This document shows positions 1 through 8,300 of a stretch of DNA of 64,000 bases, one piece after another. Source of the DNA: an uncultured Chthonomonas sp. (GTDB lineage: Bacteria > Armatimonadota > Chthonomonadetes > Chthonomonadales > CAJBBX01); assembly GCA_903951425.1 (NCBI GenBank), contig CAJBBX010000148.1, forward strand, positions 33,790 through 97,789, in the 5' to 3' direction. Under the pieces are notes generated by a model, which was not told the DNA's origin, did no database searches, and saw nothing but the letters and a program-made list of their open reading frames with translations. Both the position numbers and the translations under genes were made by a program. The first letter of the stretch is position 1; every line of letters begins with the position of its first letter.

Positions 1-2507
1 GGCTCGATTACGACGTGCTTGACGAGACGACGCTGGCCGGGGGCATCGCCGGCGCGGAGCGTCTGCGCGTGGCCGGCGAGGCGTACCGCGCCTTGCTGCT
101 ACCGGGGCTGACGACCTTCGCCGCCCGGGCCGCATCACGCGTCCGCGAGCATCGCCTGGCCGGCGGCATTGTGGCCACCGTAGGCGCGTTGCCCTCCGAG
201 GCCGCCGAGGTCGGCGCCAGGGACAGCTCCATGGCGGCCGACCTCCGAACCGCCTTCGCACCGCGCGGCCCGGGCATGGCACTCTCCGGCACGACGGCTT
301 CCGGCGCGGTGCAGGCCCTGCTGGGAGCCCTGGGCCGGCATGCCTCGCCCGTAGGCAGGACGCTCCACCGCGCGGTGGCCGACGGCGACTGGTTCTTCGT
401 GACCGGCGCGCCGGGCGGCTCGGAGACGGCCTGGTTTCGAGCCGATGGGCGCCCCGAGGTATGGAACCCCTACACCGGTAGTTGCGCGCCCGTCCGCCCG
501 GTGGGCGTGAGCAAGGGCGCCGTCGGCCTGCGGCTCTCCTACACCGAGAGTCCCGCGCTACTGGTCGTCTTCCGCCGCGACGCCGCCGGCGCGGTCGCAC
601 GGCCCACTGTGGCGTTGGGCCCCGTGCGCCCCGCCGAAGCCCCGGCCTCGGCCGGTTCGGCGCGCCAGGTCCGCCTGGCGCCGGAGTGGAGCGTCTCGCT
701 GGCGCAGACCGCCGACAACCGTTGGGGCGACTTCGCGTTGCCGCCCACGCGCGGCATGCTACCCGTGGAGTGCCGCCGGTTCCGCTACCGCGAGGAGCGA
801 TTGGGCGAGGACGGCGTCGCGCTGGGCTGGCACGAGCCCGAGGCCGCGCCCGGCGAGTGGAACTGGGTGACAGCCGGGTTCGGCCAGCGGTGGTGGATCA
901 GCGGCGAGGTGCCGCCCAAGTCTGACCTGCCGCTGCCGGGCCCGGACACCGGCGTCTGGACCCCCTCCGCCCCCATGTGGGCGCCGGCGGTCTATTCCAC
1001 CCGCCTCGGCATCGAGAAGGACCCGGTCCATCATGCAACGTTCGGCCCCAAGGGGCGTGTGCCGGACGAGTACCTGGACCTGGGCATCGGGGCCGAGGGG
1101 GCCACGCGCTACGCCGTCACCTTCCTCCACAGTCCCGTGGAGACGCAGGCCACGGCATGGCTCGGCGGCAACGGCAGGCCGCAGCTTTGCGTCAATGGTG
1201 AGTGGCTGGTCGAGGGCCAGACCACGGTGCGCCTCATGGCAGGCTACAACGCGGTGGCCCTGCGGCTCAGGCAACCCGCACACTCGCGCCTGCGGGCCTT
1301 CCTGCATTTGGGTCCTCCCGGCCTTTCGGCCTGGCGGCCAGCTTGGATCTGGTATCCCGAGGCGCCGTTGCCGGGCGTCACCCGCATCTTCCGCACGACC
1401 CTGAACTTGGAGACTGTGCCCGAGCGCGTGGAGGCGCTGATCACCGCCGACAACTCCTACGCCCTCTTCGTCAACGGGCGGCCAGTGGGGCGCGACGGCG
1501 GGAGTAGCGCGGCATTCTGGCAGAGCGCCGAGACCTACTCCATCCGCCAGTACCTGCACGCCGGCGCCAACGTCATCGCTGTGCGCGTTCACAACCTGAC
1601 GGGGCAGGCGGGGCTCCTGGCCGCCATCCGTTCCTATGACGAGCATGGCGCACCCAAGGACCTCCTGACCACCGGTCCCGCCTGGCGCGCCGGCAAGGAC
1701 GCCCCCAACGGCTGGAACCGCGCCGGGTTCGACGACTCCTACTGGCCCGAAGCCATGGTGGCGGGTTGGTACCCCTGCGAGCCCTGGGGTTGGATTCAGG
1801 GCATGGAGGACCTGCGCGGAGCCGTGCTGCCCGACTCGGGCTGGCTGAACGGCCGGACCGCGCCATGGGCCGCGGCCATCACCGTCGACCCCCGCCCCGG
1901 ACTCCGGAAGAGCGTGGGTTGGTACCGGTTCGATCTGCCGCCCGGCACGACCACGGTGGACCTGAGCCTCTGGGGCCGCTACCGGGTCTTCATCGGCGGC
2001 AAAGAGTGCGTTCCGGCGGAGAACGGCATCGTCACGGTGCCCGCCGAGCTCGTCGCCCGTGGCGCCGTCTGTGCGCTCCGGGTGCAGCAACCCGCCGGGC
2101 GCTACGAGGGCGCCGTGTTCGAGGCTCCGGTGCGGTTCACGGTCGGCTCCGGGCGCATGGCGCTGGGGCCGTGGTCAGCCCAGGGGCTCGGCTCTTACTC
2201 CGGCGGCGTGCAGTACCAGCAGACGGTGGATCTGCCCTCGTCCGCGTCGGACGCCGCGCTGGACCTGGGAGCCGTGCAGGGAGCCGCCGAGGTGAGCGTG
2301 AATGGCCGTTCGGCAGGCGTCAGGCTCTGGCCGCCGTACCGGTTCGGGCTGAACGGCCTGCTGCGCAAGGGGCCCAACAGGATCAGCGTGACGGTCTATA
2401 ACACGGCCGCATCCTGGTTCGGCGCGGGTAGGCCAGGCCCGTACGCGCCGACGGAACCAGACGACTCCGGGTGGCTCGGACCGGCGTCGCTCACGGCAGG
2501 CAGGTAG
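1..2507 (+). CDS. Glycoside hydrolase, GH106/rhamnosidase-like, C-terminal part (5' end outside window)
   Basis: The frame is open from the first full codon at base 3 (Leu-Asp-Tyr-Asp-Val-Leu-Asp-Glu), so the gene begins upstream; the GTG at 15 is only an internal codon. The first 200 residues carry the pattern of the late part of large sugar-cleaving enzymes of the GH106 type: a YDVLDE-like motif, a YRALLLPG strand, a Gly-rich segment and a WNPYTG motif near residue 155. The rest contains at least two beta-sandwich modules typical of rhamnosidase accessory domains, with the motifs ADNSYALFVNGRPVG and VSVNGRSAG. The probable role is extracellular or periplasmic breakdown of plant or microbial polysaccharide. 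The family call rests on pattern recall and the substrate cannot be stated. Confidence 0.6.
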   Translation, partial: LDYDVLDETTLAGGIAGAERLRVAGEAYRALLLPGLTTFAARAASRVREHRLAGGIVATVGALPSEAAEVGARDSSMAADLRTAFAPRGPGMALSGTTASGAVQALLGALGRHASPVGRTLHRAVADGDWFFVTGAPGGSETAWFRADGRPEVWNPYTGSCAPVRPVGVSKGAVGLRLSYTESPALLVVFRRDAAGAVARPTVALGPVRPAEAPASAGSARQVRLAPEWSVSLAQTADNRWGDFALPPTRGMLPVECRRFRYREERLGEDGVALGWHEPEAAPGEWNWVTAGFGQRWWISGEVPPKSDLPLPGPDTGVWTPSAPMWAPAVYSTRLGIEKDPVHHATFGPKGRVPDEYLDLGIGAEGATRYAVTFLHSPVETQATAWLGGNGRPQLCVNGEWLVEGQTTVRLMAGYNAVALRLRQPAHSRLRAFLHLGPPGLSAWRPAWIWYPEAPLPGVTRIFRTTLNLETVPERVEALITADNSYALFVNGRPVGRDGGSSAAFWQSAETYSIRQYLHAGANVIAVRVHNLTGQAGLLAAIRSYDEHGAPKDLLTTGPAWRAGKDAPNGWNRAGFDDSYWPEAMVAGWYPCEPWGWIQGMEDLRGAVLPDSGWLNGRTAPWAAAITVDPRPGLRKSVGWYRFDLPPGTTTVDLSLWGRYRVFIGGKECVPAENGIVTVPAELVARGAVCALRVQQPAGRYEGAVFEAPVRFTVGSGRMALGPWSAQGLGSYSGGVQYQQTVDLPSSASDAALDLGAVQGAAEVSVNGRSAGVRLWPPYRFGLNGLLRKGPNRISVTVYNTAASWFGAGRPGPYAPTEPDDSGWLGPASLTAGR

Positions 2508-2644
2508 TCTGGCGGAAACCGACTAACCGCGCGAACCCGTGGATAGGGGCGCGGCGAGATAGCGAGTGGCAGGCTGTCATCGCCTAGGCGTCCACAATAC
2601 TGCCAAAGTCGGCCGCACGGCATTCGGCCGAAGGGAGGGCCGAC

Positions 2645-3928
2645 ATGGGGCTCGTACACGTTGGCTGCTGCGTCATCCTACTCTGCCTGCTTGTCGTGGG
2701 CGCTCGGGCTGACGACAAGTCGTCGCCAAAGGAGCCGTATGAGGCTTACCTGCGGCACAGCGCCGTGCCGAAGGCGACGCTGGACGGGTTCCTGCAGGGC
2801 CCGGCCTGGGCGCGGTTCGATCCCGAACTGGGCTACGTGCTTGCCAACTACATGCCGTCCGATGGCCTGGACAAGAGCGCCACGATCTCGACGGCGCAGG
2901 CCGATGGGGCCCGCACCTCCTTCATGTACGCGGGCAAGCCCTGCCGGATCAACACCTATGGCGACAGCTTTACGCAGTGCCACCAGGTGAGTGATGGCGA
3001 GACGTGGCAGGAGTATCTCGCGGCCCATCTGGGCGAACCGGTTCGAAACTTCGGCATGGGGGGCTATGGCGTCTACCAGGCCTACCGCCGGATGGTCCGC
3101 GAGGAGCAGACGCCCCGCCGCGCCGAGTACGTCATCTTCTACATCTGGGGCGACGACCACATCCGTAGCCTGCTCCGCTGCCGGCATGCCATCATCTACC
3201 GCTGGTGGGACCACCAGGGCGGCCGCGCCTTCCACAACAACTTCTGGGCCAACCTCGAGATGGACCCCGCCACCGGCCGGTTCGTGGAGAAGGAGAACCT
3301 GCTCCCGACGCCGGAGTCGCTCCACCAGATGGCGGACCCGCAGCGGATGGTCGACCTGCTCCGCGACGACCTTGCGCTGAGGCTCTTCGCCTTTCATCTC
3401 GGCCTCATCGAAGATCTGGACCGCGCAGCGATAGATGGGCTCGCGGCACATCTGGGCTTCGCCTGGGACTGGAGCCGGGAAGCTGACCTGGCCGCCCAGG
3501 CTGGCGAGCTACTGGACCTCTACTCGCTGCGGGCGACAATTCACGTGCTGGACAAGGCGCGGGAGTTCGCCCGAAAGAAGAGCAAGAAGCTGCTGGTAGT
3601 CTTGTTCGACCCGGCCCGCGTCCTGCCCGCACTGCGCGACGGCAAGCCGAGGTATGACCAGGCGGTACTCGACTACCTGGTGCGCGAGAAGGTCAACCAC
3701 TTCGACATGAACCAGGTCCAGGTCGCCGACTTCCGGAAGCAGAAGTTGCCGTACGCGGACTACATGAACCAGTACTTCATCGGCCACTACAACCCCCGGG
3801 GGAACCACTTCTTCGCCTACGCGATCAAGGATACCGTGGTTGAGTGGCTCGATCCGAGACCCATCACCTACCAGAAGCGTGACCCGGTGTCGGTCGGTTT
3901 TCGGGGCTACCTGCCTGGGACGCCTTGA
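2645..3928 (+). CDS. Secreted SGNH/GDSL-type hydrolase-like protein
   Basis: A 427-residue protein with a signal peptide (hydrophobic residues about 4-19, then Ala-Arg-Ala). Three SGNH blocks are visible. The nucleophile block is YGDSFT with Ser108. The glycine block is NFGMGGYGVYQ near residues 135-145. The His block is YNPRGNHF with His388, matching the Asn-Pro-x-Gly-Asn-His pattern seen in AlgX/AlgJ-like and other extracytoplasmic SGNH enzymes. Such proteins remove or transfer acyl groups on sugars. A good ribosome site (GGGAGGG) lies 6-12 bases before the ATG. It sits directly after a glycoside hydrolase, so a sugar-ester substrate is plausible, but this is inference. Confidence 0.6.
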   Translation: MGLVHVGCCVILLCLLVVGARADDKSSPKEPYEAYLRHSAVPKATLDGFLQGPAWARFDPELGYVLANYMPSDGLDKSATISTAQADGARTSFMYAGKPCRINTYGDSFTQCHQVSDGETWQEYLAAHLGEPVRNFGMGGYGVYQAYRRMVREEQTPRRAEYVIFYIWGDDHIRSLLRCRHAIIYRWWDHQGGRAFHNNFWANLEMDPATGRFVEKENLLPTPESLHQMADPQRMVDLLRDDLALRLFAFHLGLIEDLDRAAIDGLAAHLGFAWDWSREADLAAQAGELLDLYSLRATIHVLDKAREFARKKSKKLLVVLFDPARVLPALRDGKPRYDQAVLDYLVREKVNHFDMNQVQVADFRKQKLPYADYMNQYFIGHYNPRGNHFFAYAIKDTVVEWLDPRPITYQKRDPVSVGFRGYLPGTP

Positions 3929-4132
3929 GCGCCTCGGCGGCGACGACGCCTGCGGGCCCAGGATTCCGGCCCTCCTGAGCAGCGAATCCAGTGTGGAGCG
4001 GCTGGTGCCGATTTCATGATCCTGGAGCAGCGTTTCGCTCCGGTGGCGCACAAGGCCGTGGACAAAATCGCCGGGCACCTAACCCGGACAGATTCCCTGA
4101 GCAGTTGACACGACCATCGCACTGACAGCTGA

Positions 4133-4161
4133 TTGACAGATACCGCTGAATCCTGTATAGT
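4133..4161 (+). promoter_or_regulatory. Sigma70-type promoter of the prepilin gene
   Basis: TTGACA at 4133-4138, a 17-base spacer, and TATAGT at 4156-4161. The -35 box is perfect and the -10 box has five of six consensus bases. Transcription would start near 4168 and leave a leader of about 60 bases before the ATG at 4231. A second TTGACA at 4105-4110 has no matching -10 box at the right distance. The 300-base gap 3929-4230 holds this promoter and no other feature I can support. Confidence 0.8.
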
Positions 4162-4230
4162 CGTGTGCAGTCGGGCGCAGGAAGCCCGGACAACGGCCAC
4201 TCGGCCACACCTATAGGAGCCACTGAAGCT

Positions 4231-5028
4231 ATGCGACGCAACACGGCTTTCACCCTGATCGAGCTGCTGGTCGTGATCGCGATCATCGCGATCCTCGCGG
4301 CGATCCTCTTCCCGGTCTTTGCTCAGGCACGGGAGAAGGCCCGCCAGACAAGCTGCGTCTCCAACCAGAAGCAGCTACTCACCTCAATGCTGATGTACGT
4401 GCAGGACTACGACGAGAAGTTCCACCGCATCAAGTGCGGCGCGGCCTCGTTCAACAGCAACCCGCCCGGAGCGCCCGACCAGATGTTCGGCTCCGAGAAC
4501 ATGCTGTTTCCCTACGTGAAGAACGGCGGCGTCTGGAAGTGCCCGTCGGACTCCATCATCCGGGATGACTGCGGCACGGATCGCTACGGCACCGGCGTGG
4601 GCTATCCCATCAGCTACTCATGGACCCACTTCCAGGCCAGTTCACCGAACCAGTGCTTCGGCCTCTTCGCCTACTACAACGCCGATGACTCCCGCCGCCA
4701 GGCCGTCGTGGGCGCGCCCGCCGAGACCGTCTGCATGTACGAGTTCTGGACGACGCTCAGCTACTCGCGCTATTTCTCCTACTGGCGCTGGAACAATGCC
4801 GACATCGCCAGCCCCACGTGGCCCACCGGCCCGAACTACTTCACGGCCAACTGGTGCGGGACTGGCGACGCCAAGCTGACCATCGGCGCCCACAGCGGCT
4901 TGACTAACTTCGGCTTTGCCGACGGCCACGTCAAGGCCCTGAAGCGCACGTCGCTCATGCGGGTGGTGAGCGGCAACTGGGACGGCTCGCGGCCTAACCT
5001 GATCCACTACAGCGAGTCCTACAAGTAG
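4231..5028 (+). CDS. DUF1559-family prepilin-like protein (type II/IV pseudopilin)
   Basis: A 265-residue protein with a short basic leader (MRRNTA) followed by a class III prepilin signal: FTLIELL with the key Glu, a long hydrophobic helix and a charged QAREKAR turn. The C-terminal FGFADGH motif is the H-X9-DG-type signature of the DUF1559 group. Prepilin peptidase would cut after Ala6 and N-methylate Phe7; Ala instead of Gly before the cut is tolerated. The protein would join a pseudopilus or pilus in the envelope. I chose the ATG at 4231 because the leader must be short and TAGGAG lies upstream; an in-frame GTG at 4165 would add 22 residues and fall in the promoter region. Many copies per genome are usual in Armatimonadota and Planctomycetota. 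Confidence 0.9.
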   Translation: MRRNTAFTLIELLVVIAIIAILAAILFPVFAQAREKARQTSCVSNQKQLLTSMLMYVQDYDEKFHRIKCGAASFNSNPPGAPDQMFGSENMLFPYVKNGGVWKCPSDSIIRDDCGTDRYGTGVGYPISYSWTHFQASSPNQCFGLFAYYNADDSRRQAVVGAPAETVCMYEFWTTLSYSRYFSYWRWNNADIASPTWPTGPNYFTANWCGTGDAKLTIGAHSGLTNFGFADGHVKALKRTSLMRVVSGNWDGSRPNLIHYSESYK

Positions 5029-5041
5029 TCGAAGGGAGCCG

Positions 5042-5299
5042 ATGATGGCAGTTTCGTCCGGCGAGGGCTCCGGCCCCAACAAGACGGTGATCGTCATAGT
5101 CGCGCTGGTCCTTGCGCTCGCGGCCGCGGCTTTCTCCATCACCAAGACGGTAACCGCCAACCAGGGCAGGAGTGTCGGCACTCTGGGCGGTATCGTCGGC
5201 AAGGCCGAGGCCATGAAGGGCGCCCAGCAGGAGGGCCGGCAGGCGGCTCCCAAGGGCGCTGATCCGCTCTCCGGCGCACCTTCCGGCCAGGGCGAATAG
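5042..5299 (+). CDS. Small single-pass membrane protein, unknown function
   Basis: 85 residues: a short N-terminus rich in Ser/Gly, one membrane helix (about residues 17-37, KTVIVIVALVLALAAAAFS), and a low-complexity tail rich in Gly, Ala, Gln and Lys. It starts 13 bases after the prepilin stop with a good ribosome site (GAAGGGAG), so it is very likely co-transcribed with it. No known domain is recognised. The pairing suggests a role linked to the pseudopilin, but only by position. A strong hairpin follows at 5315-5349. Confidence 0.6.
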   Translation: MMAVSSGEGSGPNKTVIVIVALVLALAAAAFSITKTVTANQGRSVGTLGGIVGKAEAMKGAQQEGRQAAPKGADPLSGAPSGQGE

Positions 5300-5314
5300 C
5301 CGGTAGCGACACCG

Positions 5315-5349
5315 GACGGGGGAGGAGCCGCCATGGTTCCTCCCCCGTC
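5315..5349 (+). terminator. Strong 12-bp GC-rich hairpin after the prepilin operon
   Basis: GACGGGGGAGGA (5315-5326) pairs perfectly with TCCTCCCCCGTC (5338-5349) across an 11-base loop. There is no T-run after it, so it is an imperfect intrinsic terminator or a transcript-end stabilising stem. It lies between the small membrane gene and lhr and covers the longest possible lhr start, which argues that lhr begins downstream. Confidence 0.55.
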
Positions 5350-5370
5350 GCGCATCAGTGCCCCCGCGTC

Positions 5371-5379
5371 TGCGATAAT
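5371..5379 (+). promoter_or_regulatory. Candidate extended -10 promoter for a leaderless lhr transcript
   Basis: TGCGATAAT at 5371-5379 fits TGn plus a GATAAT -10 hexamer. The expected start site, 7-8 bases further on, falls at about the ATG at 5387. No good -35 box is seen at the usual distance and no ribosome site precedes the ATG, which is consistent with leaderless translation. Confidence 0.35.
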
Positions 5380-5386
5380 GTACGCC

Positions 5387-8300
5387 ATGTCTGATGACGG
5401 CTTGGGCGCCCTCCACGATCCGACGCGCACCTGGTTCGCTGCCACCTTCGGCGAGCCGACGCAGGCGCAGCAGATGGGCTGGCCCGCCATCGCCGGCGGC
5501 GAGTCCTGCCTGCTCCTTGCCCCCACCGGCTCCGGCAAGACCCTGGCGGCCTTCCTGGTGGCCATCGATCGCCTCCTCTTCGAGCCGCCGCCCCATCCCG
5601 ACCATCGGTGCCGCGTCGTCTACGTCTCCCCGCTGAAGGCGCTGGCTGTCGACGTGGAGAAGAACCTGCGGCGTCCCCTGGCCGGCGTGGCCCGCGCCGC
5701 CGAGGCCCTGGGAGTGGCGCACCACGCGCCGCAGATCGCTGTACGCACCGGCGACACGCCCGCCCGCGACCGAGCTCGCTTCCGATCGCACCCGGCCGAT
5801 ATCCTCATCACCACGCCCGAGTCGCTCTTCCTCATGCTCACCTCCACCGCCCGCGAGGCCCTGCGCAGCGTGGAGTGGGTGATCGTGGACGAAATCCACG
5901 CCATGGTGGCCACCAAGCGCGGCACGCACCTTTCGCTGACGTTGGAGCGGCTGGAGGAGAACATCGGGCGTCCGCTCCGGCGCATCGGCTTATCGGCCAC
6001 AGTGCGTCCGGCCGAGGAGGTGGCGCGGTTCCTGGGCGGCCAGTGCGGAGAGCCGCCGGCGCCTCGCCCGGTACGGCTCATCGATGCAGGCTCGGTGCGG
6101 CGCTGGGACCTGGCGGTCGTTACGCCGTCGGACCACACGCCCGGCTCGGCGCCGCTACCCGAAGTGGTGGCCGCCCGGCGCAAGCGCAAGGACAGGGGCG
6201 AGGGCCCCCGTGTGCTCTCCTTCTGGGGTGAGCCCACCACTGGTGCGTGGCCCACGCTGCAGCCCATGATCCTCGACCTGATCCGGGCGCACAAGACCAC
6301 GCTCGTCTTCGTGAATAACCGCCGCCTGGCCGAGCGCCTGGCCATCGCGCTGAACGAGATCGCCGGCGAGGTGATCGCATACGCCCACCACGGCTCCATC
6401 GCCCGCGAGAAGCGGCTCACCATCGAGCACGACCTGAAGTCCGGCAGGCTACCCGCCATCGTCTGCACCTCGTCGCTGGAACTGGGCATCGACATGGGCA
6501 GCATCGACCTCGTCGTGCAGGTCGAGGCCCCGCCGTCGGTCTCTGCCGGCCTGCAGCGCGTGGGGCGTGCGGGGCACCAGGTGGGCGCCTCCAGCAAGGG
6601 CATCATCATCCCCAAGTTCCGCGACGACCTGCTCGCCTCGGCCGCCGTGGCCGAGCGGATGCTGGCAGGCGACGTGGAGCCCATGCGCTACCCGCGATGC
6701 CCGCTGGACGTGCTGGCGCAGCAGATCGTGGCCATCGCGGCCATGGACGACCGGCACATCGACGACCTCGCGGCCCTCGTTCGCCGGGCCGCGCCCTACG
6801 CCGACCTGCCCGAGGCCTCCTTCCTCGCCGTGCTGGACATGCTCAGCGGCAAGTACCCGTCCGACGCCTTCGCCGAGCTTCGCCCGCGCATCACCTGGAA
6901 CCGGCTCAGCGGGCTCGTCACCGCCCGCGAAGGCGCCCGCCGCCTGGCCGTCAGCAACAGCGGCAGCATCCCCGACCGGGGCCTCTTTGGCGTCTTCATG
7001 GCCGGTTCGGAGCCCGGCAAGGGGCGGGTGGGCGAGCTCGACGAGATCATGGTCTACGAGACCCGCGTCAACGACGTCATCGTCCTCGGGGCCAGTAGCT
7101 GGCGCGTGGAGGAGATCGGCCCGGACAAGGTGACGGTCACCCCCGCGCCCGGCGTTCCCGGACGCACGCCCTTCTGGCACGGGGAGGGCGTAGGCCGCCC
7201 GCCGGAGCTGGGTAGGGCCATCGGCAGCCTCAGCCGCCGCCTGCTGGAGGGCACCCAGGCCGAGGGCGAGGCCCTGCTTACCGGGAGCCACGCCCTGGGG
7301 CGCGAGGCGGGCCGGGAGCTGATCTCCTACCTCCGCTCGCAGGTCTCCGCCGCCGGGGCCGCGCCTGACGACCGGACGATCCTCATCGAGCGGTGCAAGG
7401 ACGAGAACGACGACTGGCGGGTCTGCCTCCTGAGCCCGCTGGGAGCGCGCATCCTGGCGCCCTGGGCCATGGCCGTGGCCGCCACCATCCACGACGCGAC
7501 GGGCCTTGAGCCGGACATCCTCTGGACCGACAACGGCATCGTGGTGCGCCTGCCCAACTCCGAGGCTCCGCCCGACGCCTCCTGGTTCACCCCGGAGCCG
7601 CACAGCGTCGAGGCCCTCGTCATGCGGCAGCTCTCCGTGGGCGGAGGTGGGGCGAGGGCCGCCGTGCAGGGCGCCCCGGTCAACGCGCTCTTCGCCTCCC
7701 GTTTCCGCGAGGCCGCCCAGCGGGCCCTCCTCCTGCCCCACGGCAAGATCGGCGAGCGCACGCCCCTCTGGCGCCAGCGCAAGCGCGCCGCCGACCTGCT
7801 GCACGTTGCCGGGAGGCATCCTTCGTTCCCCATCGTCATGGAGGCCTTCCGCGAGTGCATGGCGGACTTCTTCGATATGCCCGCCCTCCACGAGACGCTG
7901 GAGCGGCTCGAGGATGGCTCCATGCGCGCCGTGGTGGCCGACACGCGGTCGCCCTCGCCTATGGCCGCCTCGCTGCTCTTCAGCTACGTGGGCAACTTCA
8001 TGTACGAGGGCGACGCGCCCATCGCCGAGCGCCGGGCGCAGGCCCTGACCATCGATCCGGTGCAGCTCAAGCAGCTCATGGGCGACGCCGCCCTACGGGA
8101 GCTGATCTCGCCCGAAGCGCTCCACGCACTGGAGGAGGGCCTGCAACGCCTCGCGCCGGGCTACGGCGCCCGCCACATCGACGGCCTGCATGACCTGCTG
8201 CTGCGACTGGGCGACCTTACCGACGCCGAGGCGGCTGTCCGCTGCGATCCGCCCGAAGCCGCGCCGGGTTGGCTGGCCAAGCTGCGCGCTGAGCAGAGGG

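Noticed and set aside
759..2090. 443-residue open frame on the minus strand opposite the glycoside hydrolase
   Set aside because: Low-complexity Gly/Arg/Pro/His composition, no domain, and full overlap with a convincing + strand gene; a shadow frame of high-GC DNA.
2508..2644. Promoter for the SGNH-like gene (CTGTCA ... CAATAC)
   Set aside because: Spacing is 15 bases and both boxes are weak; not enough to call. I see nothing else in this 137-base gap.
6449..7891. 480-residue minus-strand open frame inside lhr
   Set aside because: His/Gly/Asp/Arg-rich mirror of the helicase codons, with no start signal or motif.
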